From: Microcystis viridis FACHB-1342
GTDB taxonomy: Bacteria; Cyanobacteriota; Cyanobacteriia; Cyanobacteriales; Microcystaceae
Length of the DNA stretch: 64,000 nt
Direction: 5' to 3'
Assembly (NCBI RefSeq): GCF_014698335.1
Contig: NZ_JACJSV010000005.1
Location: 1 to 64,000 of the forward strand
In this document: piece by piece, positions 36,994-47,163 of the stretch
How positions within the stretch are numbered: position 1 is the stretch's first letter
How the letters are laid out: every line of letters begins with the position of its first letter
Translations under genes and position numbers: made by a program
The notes under the pieces: generated by a model
Seen by the model: only the letters and a program-made list of their open reading frames with translations
Databases searched by the model: none
Told to the model about the DNA's origin: nothing

Positions 36994-37524
36994 CTAGGGG
37001 TGAATATTTTCAATCGAGGTCAAACTATCTATAGGTGCGCCGACCACTTCTCTGGCTCTTTTTACCGCCGCTTCATCGGGACTATCGTAGAAACAGAGAC
37101 ATTTACTCAAGTCTTCGCAAATATATGTACGCTCGAAACTGACTTCCGGCACTTGAGCATAAAGGGGGGTTTTCTCCGCTTTTCGTTGCAGGTAAGTTTC
37201 CATCGTTAGCCCCGGGGGTAAATTCCACTGTACTAGATAGTTGGCTTTGTCTTTGTGCTCTCGCACAGTGGCTAAGTCCTGCCCAATCAAGCGCATTTCC
37301 TTGATTAGTTGCCAACTGAGCCCAGCGTTTTCTAGTACTTGTTCGAGGGAGGCGCGATCAATCGCTTTGATAATCAGGAATAACCGCCCCTCTGTTTCAC
37401 CGATTAGGGCTTCGATTAACTCTCCCTGGGATTTTGATGCGACTGTGGCAATGCGCTCCAATATCTCGCTCACCTCTTCTTTTGTCCTTTCTTGTCGATC
37501 ATCCTCTACTAGATATAGAGTCAT
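36994..37524 (-). CDS. DUF4242-like protein, first gene of the ABC operon
   Basis: 176 residues, apparently two ferredoxin-like halves. The first begins LYLVEDDRQERTKEEVSEIL; the second contains TYICEDLSKCLCFYDSPDEA, followed by REVVGAPIDSLTSIENI. The second half resembles DUF4242 (small, sometimes nickel-binding proteins). It precedes the acyl-CoA-dehydrogenase-like gene by 12 nt. A long antisense frame covering it (37241-37768, plus strand) is judged a shadow. Confidence 0.65.
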   Translation of the reverse strand: MTLYLVEDDRQERTKEEVSEILERIATVASKSQGELIEALIGETEGRLFLIIKAIDRASLEQVLENAGLSWQLIKEMRLIGQDLATVREHKDKANYLVQWNLPPGLTMETYLQRKAEKTPLYAQVPEVSFERTYICEDLSKCLCFYDSPDEAAVKRAREVVGAPIDSLTSIENIHP

Positions 37525-37848
37525 AATTCATCTGAAATACATTTACGATACATTTGAGTTTACTGCCTTTGGGAAAAAAAAGCAATATTTTCAAGCACAT
37601 CAAAACGCCGCGGCCAGAACCCTTGCCTTGGCTGATATGCGTGACCCGATTGATAACCGCCCTTATCTGGCTGAATTTTTTTCGGCCAAAGACTTGACAA
37701 ACTCTAAAATTTTTGCTAACCTTGTAGTAGAATGGGAATTCGTGTCGGCCTACGAACCCTCTTTTTAAATCTTTCTCAAGAATAAAAATTTTAACCCGAA
37801 TTGCCGGTAGTAGCTAAACTAAGAGCAGTACCACGGGAAACGGTGATT
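37525..37848. other. Divergent intergenic region with a candidate promoter
   Basis: Between the ABC operon and the kinase. TTGACA at 37694-37699 with TAACCT 17 nt later (37717-37722) could serve the kinase gene. An open plus-strand frame (FQAHQNAAARTLALADMRDP) reads through here but has no start of its own and is probably chance or an old remnant. Confidence 0.3.
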
Positions 37849-39204
37849 ATGGAAGTTATTTGCACGCGTCCCCACTGTCCGAGACCGCGTAATCAGTGCC
37901 TAGACCTAGACGATAGCAATCGCTTAACCTCGATCGAGCAGAAATATTGTATTACTTGCGGGATGCCATTAATTTTGGGGGGACGTTATTTACCAGAACG
38001 TCTATTGGGACAAGGGGGATTTGGGGCGGCATTTTTAGCAGTAGATCGTTATAGTCCCAAAAAAGCTAAATGTGTAATCAAACAATTTCAACCCTCTGGT
38101 AATTTAAGTCCCCAAGCTTTAGAAAAAGCGAAAAACTTATTTTTTCAAGAAGCGCACGTTTTAGAAGATTTAGGACGAGAACATCCTCAAATCCCCGATC
38201 TCTATGCTTTTTTCCCTTTAAAAGTCAAGAATCAATTAACGGGAGAAGAAGAGCAATTTTTCTATCTGGCCCAGGAATATATCGATGGTAAAAACTTAGA
38301 AGAAATTCTCCAACAGCAACAAAAACCCTTTCAAGAAAGTGAAGTCAAAAACATTCTCAAAGAATTACTTCTTATCCTCAAATTTATCCATGAAAATGGT
38401 TCCATTCACCGGGATATAAAACCATCTAACATCATGCGATCCCAAAATAGCCGTCTCTATTTACTCGATTTTGGGGCAGTAAAACAGGCAACTAATAACC
38501 CTAGTAATACACAAGAGAAATCCACAACAATTTATTCAGCCGGATTTGCTCCTCCCGAACAACAATTAGGCAATCAGGTATCGGCAGCCACAGATTTATA
38601 TGCCCTAGCAGCTACCTGTGTTATACTCTTAACTAATCGCGATCCTGATGAGCTATACGATCCGCAAAAACAGATCTGGAATTGGCAAAATTATGCCCCT
38701 AATATCAGTGCAGATTTAGCCCAAGTATTCAATAAAATGTTACTAGCAAATCCCTGGGATAGATTTCAATCCTGTGAAGAAGTTTTAACCGCTTTAAATC
38801 CTCCTCCCCCATCTCCTCCACCCTCTCCAATTCCCCCAGCTTCTCCGGTGATGAGAAAAACTTCCCGCTTTTCTCTTGGGGAAACTTTCGCTAATGCTGC
38901 CTTTACAGGATTTGAGGGGACATTATTAGTAATTGCCTTAAATAGTTTAGTTCCCTCGGCAGGAATTGTCATCGCCTTTATGATCTTAGGTGGCTTAGTT
39001 TTGGCATTATTTAAAAAAGTGATTGAAGGAAAAGATTTACCGATTCTAGCAGCAATTACTCTCGCCTTCCTGTTAATTCCGCAACTGCAAGGAACCCTAA
39101 GTTTTCCTGAAATTGCTATCATTGCCGTGATGGCAGCCATCGGAGCAATTACTATTACCGCCTTTTTCGGGCTAATATATCGGATAATTTTGCGATTATT
39201 TTAA
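37849..39204 (+). CDS. Serine/threonine protein kinase with a C-terminal membrane domain
   Basis: About 451 residues. An N-terminal Cys-rich zinc-ribbon-like part (CTRPHCPRPRNQC and CITCG) is followed by a Hanks-type kinase domain: GQGGFGAAFLA, catalytic Lys in CVIKQF, HRDIKPSNIM, DFGAVKQ and an APPEQ activation-segment end. A Pro-rich linker (near residues 320-340) leads to four or so hydrophobic segments. I chose ATG 37849 (MEVICTR) over TTG 37801, since the zinc-ribbon start is usual in cyanobacterial kinases. It overlaps the convergent decarboxylase gene by 9 bp. Confidence 0.85.
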   Translation: MEVICTRPHCPRPRNQCLDLDDSNRLTSIEQKYCITCGMPLILGGRYLPERLLGQGGFGAAFLAVDRYSPKKAKCVIKQFQPSGNLSPQALEKAKNLFFQEAHVLEDLGREHPQIPDLYAFFPLKVKNQLTGEEEQFFYLAQEYIDGKNLEEILQQQQKPFQESEVKNILKELLLILKFIHENGSIHRDIKPSNIMRSQNSRLYLLDFGAVKQATNNPSNTQEKSTTIYSAGFAPPEQQLGNQVSAATDLYALAATCVILLTNRDPDELYDPQKQIWNWQNYAPNISADLAQVFNKMLLANPWDRFQSCEEVLTALNPPPPSPPPSPIPPASPVMRKTSRFSLGETFANAAFTGFEGTLLVIALNSLVPSAGIVIAFMILGGLVLALFKKVIEGKDLPILAAITLAFLLIPQLQGTLSFPEIAIIAVMAAIGAITITAFFGLIYRIILRLF

Positions 39205-40635
39205 AACCCTGAAAGTTGCCAAATTATCATCACTACCGCCGGTAATCGTGCCACCGAGGTCTAAAATAGTTTGCAGATAGTCGAGGACTTCCTGAGAAAT
39301 TAACTCTCCCGGCATCAAAACGGGAATACCGGGGGGATAGGGACAGATAACATCGGCACTAAGACGATCGAGGGCATTTTTCCGGGATACTATCTCTGTA
39401 GGGGCAAAAAAAGCCTTTCTAGGAGAAATAGCCAGATTTCCCGTGACTGGGGCAGGAGTCAGGGGTAAACTGGTAGAGGAAGGGGATTGAAGGGATTGAA
39501 AAGCAGTAATGAGGCGATTGATGTGTTCGCGATGATTGCCAATGGAGATAATAAAAGTAAGTTGGCTTAAAGTCGGTAATTCTGCCGTGACAGCGTATTT
39601 TTCTCGCAAAATATCGTCTATTTCGTAACCAGTTAAGCCAAAATCTTTGACAATTACCGTTAAACGAGTGCGATCGAACCAGTGACAACCCGGGATAGAA
39701 TGGGGAAAGTCTAAAACAGAGATATTAGGAATTTTATCGAGTTCTTTTCGGGCAGAAGCGGCTAAATCGAGGGTTTTGGTCAGTAAATCTAGTCCTTGCG
39801 TCGCCATTTGCTTTCTAGCACTATCAAGGGAAGCGAGAAGTAGATAACTAGGGCTAGTGGTTTGAACTAATTGTAAGGCTCGATCGACTTTTTCGGAACT
39901 AATGCGATCGCTTTTTAAGTGTAACATTGATGCTTGAGTTAAAGCCCCTAAAACCTTATGGGTGGACTGAATAGCCATATCAGCGCCGAGAGAGAGGGCA
40001 GCCGGAGGTAAATCGGGATGAAAGGCAAAATGAGCCCCGTGAGCCTCATCAACGAGCAGCGGGATGGAATAATGATTGGTAATCTGGGCGATAGTTTTTA
40101 AGTCACAGCAAACCCCTTGATAGGTGGGAGAGACTACCATTACCGCTTTTGCGTCGGGATGAAGTTTCAGGGCATTTGCGAGGGATTGGGGGGTTATATT
40201 TAAATTTAGATCGATAGTGGGATTATATTCGGGATTGATAAAGATAGGCTGCGCTCCGGAGAGAATTAAGCCCGAAATTGCCGATTTATGAATATTTCTC
40301 GCTAAAATAATTTTATCTCCCTCGCCGCAAGTGGCTAAAATCGCCGCAATAATGCCACAACTGGAACCATTGACTAAAAACCAGCTTTTATCTGCCCCAA
40401 ATGTCTCGGCTGCTAAAATTTGCGCTTCTTTAATCACTCCCGTCGGGGCAAACAAATTATCCAGGTCGGGTAATTCGGGTAAATCGGCTTTAAAGACGCT
40501 TTTTCCTAGTAAATTACTTAAATCTTCCCCGATTCCTTCCCCCTGCTTATGCCCTGGCGCATAAAATGGTACATCTAAACTATTGACTTTTTTTTGCAGT
40601 TGTGCTAACAACGGAGCAGATTCTGGCGAAGGCAT
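39196..40635 (-). CDS. Orn/Lys/Arg decarboxylase family PLP enzyme
   Basis: 479 residues with fold-type I PLP features: VNGSSCGIIAAILATCGEGD, VDEAHGAHFAFHP (PLP-binding Asp and His) and the Schiff-base Lys in STHKVLGALTQAS. The short C-terminal domain has CPYPPGIPVLMPGE. Homologues in cyanobacteria are annotated as lysine/arginine/ornithine decarboxylases, which would feed polyamine synthesis; the exact substrate is open. A MITE lies just upstream (40659-40829). Confidence 0.85.
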   Translation of the reverse strand: MPSPESAPLLAQLQKKVNSLDVPFYAPGHKQGEGIGEDLSNLLGKSVFKADLPELPDLDNLFAPTGVIKEAQILAAETFGADKSWFLVNGSSCGIIAAILATCGEGDKIILARNIHKSAISGLILSGAQPIFINPEYNPTIDLNLNITPQSLANALKLHPDAKAVMVVSPTYQGVCCDLKTIAQITNHYSIPLLVDEAHGAHFAFHPDLPPAALSLGADMAIQSTHKVLGALTQASMLHLKSDRISSEKVDRALQLVQTTSPSYLLLASLDSARKQMATQGLDLLTKTLDLAASARKELDKIPNISVLDFPHSIPGCHWFDRTRLTVIVKDFGLTGYEIDDILREKYAVTAELPTLSQLTFIISIGNHREHINRLITAFQSLQSPSSTSLPLTPAPVTGNLAISPRKAFFAPTEIVSRKNALDRLSADVICPYPPGIPVLMPGELISQEVLDYLQTILDLGGTITGGSDDNLATFRVLK

Positions 40636-40658
40636 TTTGGGAAGGGATTATGAATTAT

Positions 40659-40829
40659 GGCTCTCTTGGATTTGGTGGGTAAAATGTATTCTAAGATACA
40701 TTCCTCCCAGCGAGGGGGTGGAAGGAACCACTCCAGACACAGAGGACACAAAGATTGATCGCTTTTCTAGTAAGTTAAACTGGTCGCAACGCGCTCGCTA
40801 CGCGAGATCACACAAAGAATAAGAGAGCT
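40659..40829 (+). mobile_element. MITE copy 2 (GGCTCTC family)
   Basis: 171 bp. The left end GGCTCTCTTGG and right end AAGAGAGCT are near-perfect inverted repeats. The interior matches the copy at 52682-52851 almost throughout: GTGGGTAAAATGTATTCTAA, AGGACACAAAGATTGATCGC, TAAGTTAAACTGGTCGCAAC and CGCGCTCGCTACGCGAGATC. It has no coding capacity and no obvious target-site duplication. Confidence 0.85.
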
Positions 40830-41091
40830 GGAAAACTTCGTACCTCACTATTAAGATAACTGCTCTAACATCTCTAGGGACATTTAAGGCTTTTTGGACC
40901 CTATATCTGGGCAACGGTCAGACTTTCATCGAGAAATTAAGCGAAAATCCCGACCATATTAAGCGGATTTAGCCGATAGCATATCTCGAAAAGAACGCCA
41001 TCCTAAGTCTGATATAGCACGGGATAGCTTACGGTTTTAACCATTCCTGATGTGTTGAAATCTTCTAAAACTATCGTAGTGAAAAAGCCAA
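40830..41091. other. Intergenic region, nothing recognised
   Basis: About 260 bp between the MITE and the 3' end of the next minus-strand gene. The short frame around 40880-41020 is interrupted; no RNA gene or strong hairpin seen. Confidence 0.3.
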
Positions 41092-41673
41092 TTAGGCAAG
41101 GGATTCTCCCACTTCTAAGAGGGGACAAAAGGGAAAATAGGGAGAAACCGTCCAACGATAGAATTTTTTGCTGCTGGTGGACTGAAGATTAAAACGCAGG
41201 GAAACAAAGGGGAAAAAGGGAGATACGGAACAATTCCAACTGAAAGCCGGCTTAGAACTGCTATTATCGTCTTGCAAAGACCAAGCAGGGTATTGAAAAA
41301 CCTCCCGGACGAGGGATTTTCCTTCATCGCTAACTTGGGCGCAGCTGCGACTAATGCCCGAAACCAAACAGAGACTATTCCCGATACAATTATCATTGGA
41401 AGCCACGATCAGGAGATCTTCCCCAGTGGTGGTTAGGTCAAAAGCGATAAAATCTCCACCTTGCCAACGACTAAGGACTTGTCCCTGGGCATTCTGGTAG
41501 ATAGCGCTGCAGTTTTCGGGATCGAGAAGACGATTACTATCGGGATCTAAGTAACCGCAAACCTTGCCCATCAGACGAGTTCCATCCTGAAACCCATAGA
41601 CCCAATCAAAGGTATCGATGTTAGCGGCCTTTTGATTGTTTTTGTTAACCAATAGTAATCGATCGCTGACCAC
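41092..41673 (-). CDS. Hypothetical protein
   Basis: 193 residues, no signal peptide or membrane span. The first half has alternating strand-like segments (FDWVYGFQDGTRLMGKVCGY; FIAFDLTTTGEDLLIVASND) with several Cys that may pair. The C-terminal third has a repeated pattern VSPFFPFVS...VSPYFPFCP. Base use resembles neighbouring core genes. I do not recognise a family. Confidence 0.5.
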   Translation of the reverse strand: MVSDRLLLVNKNNQKAANIDTFDWVYGFQDGTRLMGKVCGYLDPDSNRLLDPENCSAIYQNAQGQVLSRWQGGDFIAFDLTTTGEDLLIVASNDNCIGNSLCLVSGISRSCAQVSDEGKSLVREVFQYPAWSLQDDNSSSKPAFSWNCSVSPFFPFVSLRFNLQSTSSKKFYRWTVSPYFPFCPLLEVGESLA

Positions 41674-41764
41674 GGTTATTAATTCTCTATAAAACTAAGC
41701 TTCCCTTAATAACAAAGGTATCACTAAATACTAATTTCCCAACGAAAAGATTTATTAATCTTAA

Positions 41765-43136
<1,372 letters not shown>

Positions 43137-43152
43137 GTTTTTTTCTCCTAAG

Positions 43153-43191
43153 AAATAGAACAGGCTTTTTGTCTGTTCTATTTGGTTTTTT
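43153..43191 (+). terminator. Rho-independent terminator of pyrH-frr
   Basis: The arms AAATAGAACAG (43153-43163) and CTGTTCTATTT (43173-43183) form a perfect 11-bp stem with a T-rich loop, then GG and a run of six T. It lies 17 bp after the frr stop. The AGAACAG core resembles the hairpin at 61276-61304. Confidence 0.85.
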
Positions 43192-43741
43192 ATCCCTAGG
43201 TAAAAGCTAGGGGGTAGTGGGGAGGTTTGGGGGTGAAGTCTTTCCGTATCGAGGCATCTCAGGTTATCAAAAATTCGAGTTTAAAACCCCCTAATTTTAT
43301 GACGGGGTAAGTTGTTGACTATCTCATTAAAGTCTTAGATTGTAAAATCTACAGCAATTTTCTGTTACACCAAATCAGCTGAAGCGTTCCACATCCTTGC
43401 CTAAAATCTTTGATCGCTGCCAAAAAAGTTTTTGGCTAAGAAAAATCCTAATCAATGGGTTGACAGCAGGAGATAGGAGGGACTTTTTGATAGTTTTTGT
43501 TTTCTGGACTTAATTAAGTACGTAGGCGTTAAAAATTATCAAATGCCCCCCTTATCAAGGAGGGCAGGGGGGATCAAACCCAAAATCTATCTTCAATTTA
43601 ATTATAACCAGCTACTTACCATTTTTGCTAATCTAACCAATAGCTCAAGGGCAGCGGGCAGCGAGGGTTGAAAAGAAAATCACCCCCACGAAGTTTATCC
43701 ATTTTAAAATGACAGCATTCCTATTAGAGAGTCGCTATTAA
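43192..43741. other. Intergenic region with G/C-run repeats
   Basis: 550 bp between the frr terminator and a kinase gene. Contains GGGGGTAGTGGGGAGGTTTGG (43211-43231) and a CCCCCCTTATCAAGGAGGGC palindrome with GGGGGG close behind (about 43545-43571). No gene or recognised RNA. Confidence 0.45.
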
Positions 43742-44569
43742 ATGCTAAACAATCGCTATGAAATCTTGGAACAACTAGGTAGAGGCGGTTTTGGCGAAAC
43801 TTTCCTCGCGATCGATACTCGTATGCCCTCCCGCCGTAAATGTGTAATCAAGCAACTAAAGCCAGATGATACAACTAACACAGCACCAACTCCCGGTTGG
43901 TTTGAAAAACGTTTCCAGCGAGAAGCCGCTATTTTAGAAGAATTAGGGCGAAATAACCGACAAATTCCCCAACTTTACGACTATTTTTCAGAAGGAGAAA
44001 ATTTTTTCCTCGTCCAAGAATGGATTGAAGGGATCACCCTCAGTCAAAAACACCAACAAGAAGGCAACCTCTCGGAAGCGCAAGTAGAAAAAATCTTGCG
44101 AGAACTCCTACCCGTCCTCGACTACATCCACGGGCAAGGAATCATCCACCGGGACATCAAACCCGACAATATCATCCTGCGGGCCAGCGACGGTAAACCA
44201 GTTCTCATTGATTTTGGTATTGTCAAAGAGGTGAACAACATCAATGGCGGCAATAAAACAGTCCCATTGGGAACCCCTGGCTACATGGCATCAGAACAAG
44301 CAGCTGGCCATCCAGTTCGCTCCAGCGACCTCTACAGCTTGGGTCTAACCGCAATTTTCCTGCTGACGGGCAAAACTCCTCAAGCTCTCACCAGCGACCC
44401 CAACACCGGTGAAATCCTCTGGCGAAAAGATGCGCCCCACCGACCCTCGAATTTAGCCGCCGTTATCGATCGCGCTGTCCGTTTCCACCCCCGCGATCGC
44501 TTCACCTCTGCTCAAGAAATGTGGTTCTTCGGTTTGTGTTATGCAATGGACTGGGGTTATAAGGGATGA
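43742..44569 (+). CDS. Serine/threonine protein kinase, apparently C-terminally truncated
   Basis: 275 residues, essentially a Hanks-type catalytic domain: GRGGFGETFLA, catalytic Lys in CVIKQL, HRDIKPDNIIL, DFGIVKE, GTPGYMASEQ and a C-lobe ending HPRDRFTSAQEM. The last 15 residues (WFFGLCYAMDWGYKG) do not fit the family, and a dispersed repeat begins within about 10 bp of the stop, so a longer kinase with additional C-terminal domains was probably cut here. The catalytic domain looks intact. Confidence 0.82.
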   Translation: MLNNRYEILEQLGRGGFGETFLAIDTRMPSRRKCVIKQLKPDDTTNTAPTPGWFEKRFQREAAILEELGRNNRQIPQLYDYFSEGENFFLVQEWIEGITLSQKHQQEGNLSEAQVEKILRELLPVLDYIHGQGIIHRDIKPDNIILRASDGKPVLIDFGIVKEVNNINGGNKTVPLGTPGYMASEQAAGHPVRSSDLYSLGLTAIFLLTGKTPQALTSDPNTGEILWRKDAPHRPSNLAAVIDRAVRFHPRDRFTSAQEMWFFGLCYAMDWGYKG

Positions 44570-44579
44570 AAACCTTATT

Positions 44580-44711
44580 TAGAAAGGCATTTGGCGATTT
44601 TTGTCAATTGTTTTTTATCTAGAGCGAACTCATCAATTAAGTCTCTTGCCAGAGAAGGATTTAGTCAATTTATGCCCCCCTATCGAACCATAACAAGTAA
44701 CGAAGAGCCAG
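44580..44711 (-). repeat. Dispersed repeat, copy B
   Basis: Inverted copy of 161-293 with few mismatches, from GGCATTTGGCGATTTTTGTC to TAACAAGTAACGAAGAGCCA. In the minus direction it contains LARDLIDEFALDKKQLTKIA and then CLSK before a stop, a probable fragment of a mobile-element gene. It abuts the truncated kinase gene. The rest of the gap to 44912 shows nothing clear. Confidence 0.65.
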
Positions 44712-44912
44712 TAAGTAGTCGTGCAAAATAAATTTCCTAGTGAAGAAAGGCAAGAGGCAAGAGGTGGTTAGATATGTGTAATTAATTTTGCTTAGGTACT
44801 TATTGCCGTTAAATAGGCTACAGACTCTCTTCCCTGCAACCTAATAATGGACAAGGTTTTCGCTTCACCTTTTCAGCCTAGCATCTACATTATAAAAGAT
44901 ACCAAATCGGTT

Positions 44913-45779
44913 CTATAAGCTTTTCATCCAATCACTAATCAACTGGTTAACCTCTGTGGGAATTTCATCGTGGGGACAATGACCGGCAGTTAGATAATAT
45001 TCTGTGAGAGAAGGATAGTATTGACGGAATTTGGCCCCGCGTTCCCTAGTATTCATCCAAGGGTCCCCCTCACCCCATAACATCAACAGGGGACAACTTA
45101 ACTTTTGCAGGAGAATATCCACATTTTCCCCCCGGGGAGATTTAAACACAGAAGCAAAAACTTTGGCTGCTCCCGCATCCAGGGAAGGACGACGGATATC
45201 TTCTATTAACTGCTCGGTAATGGCACTGCGATCGAGATATACTTTCTCTAGGGTTTTACGGATAGTTTTGGGTTGACGGGTATAGAGAAATAAGAGATAA
45301 CTAGCCCAGGGTTGCAGCAAGACTGATCGCAGTAATTTTTGTGCTAAATTAGGCTGACGATTGTTTTCTGTATCGCTAAAGGGACCTGCGCTATTGAGGA
45401 GAATTAATCCCCGAACATTCTCAGAGTGATTAGCAGCCACACAGAGAGAAGCGTAACCCCCCAGAGAATTACCCGCTAAAACCGTCGGTTGCCCCACAAC
45501 TTCCTTGATAAAATCGTTTAATTGTTGCTGCCAAAGATTGCCACTATAGACAAGATCCGGTTTAGCTGATCTACCAAATCCTAACAGATCGATCGCCCAT
45601 ACTTCCCATTCTGAGGCTAAACCTTGCACATTTTTTCGCCAATGGTCGGTGGAAGCGCCAAAACCGTGGACTAATAGTAAAGGGGGTTTTCCTGCGACTC
45701 TAGTACCCGCTTGCACATAGTGTATCGAATTTCCTTGCCATTGCCAATTTTGCTTTATCGTCAGAGCATCTGTATTCAT
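44913..45779 (-). CDS. Alpha/beta-fold hydrolase
   Basis: 288 residues. Oxyanion HGFGASTDHWRKN, nucleophile elbow AGNSLGGYASL, acid residue in LWGEGDPWMN, and catalytic His in AGHCPHDE make a complete triad. It resembles the epoxide hydrolase/haloperoxidase-like group common in cyanobacteria. Substrate unknown. Divergent from the glycerate kinase gene. Confidence 0.85.
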   Translation of the reverse strand: MNTDALTIKQNWQWQGNSIHYVQAGTRVAGKPPLLLVHGFGASTDHWRKNVQGLASEWEVWAIDLLGFGRSAKPDLVYSGNLWQQQLNDFIKEVVGQPTVLAGNSLGGYASLCVAANHSENVRGLILLNSAGPFSDTENNRQPNLAQKLLRSVLLQPWASYLLFLYTRQPKTIRKTLEKVYLDRSAITEQLIEDIRRPSLDAGAAKVFASVFKSPRGENVDILLQKLSCPLLMLWGEGDPWMNTRERGAKFRQYYPSLTEYYLTAGHCPHDEIPTEVNQLISDWMKSL

Positions 45780-46071
45780 CTGGTGTTTTGTTAAGTAATG
45801 TTAATAATTCTTAGTCTAACCGATTGAGAAACTGGAGACAAAGCTAGAGATTTTTGACCAAACCCCTTGACCAAAAACGGAACTTGACATATACTTACAT
45901 ACATAATGGGAATCCGTGCCTGCCTGCAAACCCTTCATTTTTGGGCAAATAACCCTAAAAAACACTCTCAAAAAAATCTTGAGCGGGATTAATCTCCTAG
46001 TATGGGTGGCTAACCCTAGATAATTACTCCTGAATAACAGGGACAGTTTTTTGCTAATTCTGATAACAGCT

Positions 46072-47052
46072 ATGAAGATTTTGACGATTTTACAGGGATT
46101 AATCGACAAAAATCCCTTAACTGAGGCGGATCTAGAAGAATTACTAGCGATCGAATCCTTAAATTTTCAGCAGACTAACCCTCTCATCCTACAGGAAAGG
46201 GCGGAACTATTAACGATTCTCTGGCCGCGAGTCTGGCAAAAATGTCAGGAGTTAGGGATAAATCAGCCAAATCAGATTTTGATCAGCTGTTGGCGCTTGT
46301 GGATTCCCTGGGCGCTAGAGCTACGCAGCCACGCAAAACCGTTGATTCAAGGCATTTTGGCTCCCCAAGGCACGGGAAAGACCACCTTAACATCCATAAT
46401 GTCGATTATTTTAGCCTATTTTGATTTAAAAGTAAATAATCTCTCTTTAGATGATATTTATAAGACCTATAATGAGCGAATAAAATTGCGTCAAAAGGAT
46501 GAAAGATTGCGCTGGCGTGGTCCACCGGGTACTCATGATATAGCATTAGGAATTAAAGTTTTAGAACAGGTTTGTCAGCAAGAAAGTCCGATTTTAATCC
46601 CGCGGTTTGACAAGTCCCTGCATCGAGGACAAGGAGATAGAATTGCAGCGGAACAAGTGGAACGAGTTGATGTTCTTTTTTTCGAGGGTTGGTTTGTGGG
46701 CATGAATCCAGTAGAAGAAACAGTCTTTGATCATGCCCCTGATCCGATTAATAGCGAGGAAGACCGACAATTCGCCAGGGATAATAATCAAAGATTGCGA
46801 GAATATCTACCCCTCTGGTCAAAAATCGATCGCTTACTGATTCTTTATCCCCTTGACTACCGTTACAGTTTACAATGGCGACAGGCGGCCGAAACAAAAG
46901 GAGGTATGACCCCATCAGAAATCGAGGAATTTGTCAAGTATTTTTGGAAAAGTTTACATCCGCAATTATTTCTGCCCCCCCTGCTCAAACAAGCGGATAT
47001 AGTGGTAGAAATTAATCGCGATCATAGTCTGGGAAAAATCAGTTATCAGTGA
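46072..47052 (+). CDS. D-glycerate 3-kinase, plant/cyanobacterial type
   Basis: About 326 residues. P-loop APQGTGKTTLTSIM, LSLDDIYKTYNER, RGPPGTHDIALGIKVLEQV, PRFDKSLHRGQGDR and FFEGWFVGMNP match the GLYK family, which turns glycerate plus ATP into 3-phosphoglycerate in the last step of photorespiration. I prefer ATG 46072 (MKILTIL) over TTG 46051. AT-rich repeats follow the stop. Confidence 0.9.
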   Translation: MKILTILQGLIDKNPLTEADLEELLAIESLNFQQTNPLILQERAELLTILWPRVWQKCQELGINQPNQILISCWRLWIPWALELRSHAKPLIQGILAPQGTGKTTLTSIMSIILAYFDLKVNNLSLDDIYKTYNERIKLRQKDERLRWRGPPGTHDIALGIKVLEQVCQQESPILIPRFDKSLHRGQGDRIAAEQVERVDVLFFEGWFVGMNPVEETVFDHAPDPINSEEDRQFARDNNQRLREYLPLWSKIDRLLILYPLDYRYSLQWRQAAETKGGMTPSEIEEFVKYFWKSLHPQLFLPPLLKQADIVVEINRDHSLGKISYQ

Positions 47053-47159
47053 GCAGTAATCAGTAATCAGTGAAAAGAAAGCTCCGAACTTGTCACTTAA
47101 CACTATTGACTGAAAACTCACATCTGGTAACTGATAACTGATAACTGATAACTGATAAA
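47045..47159. repeat. CAGTAATCAGT / ACTGATA repeats
   Basis: Units GCAGTAATCAGTAATCAGTG, then CTGATAACTGATAACTGATA, fill the gap up to the ABC ATPase start. Same family as at 7420, 13690, 28217 and 58150. Confidence 0.8.
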
Positions 47160-47163
47160 GCTT

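Noticed and set aside
37241-37768. 175-codon plus-strand ORF
   Set aside because: Mostly antisense to the DUF4242-like gene, Ser/Arg-rich in that part as shadows usually are; no start in the remaining part.
45816-46109. 97-codon minus-strand ORF
   Set aside because: Overlaps the upstream region and first codons of the glycerate kinase gene; no recognisable feature.
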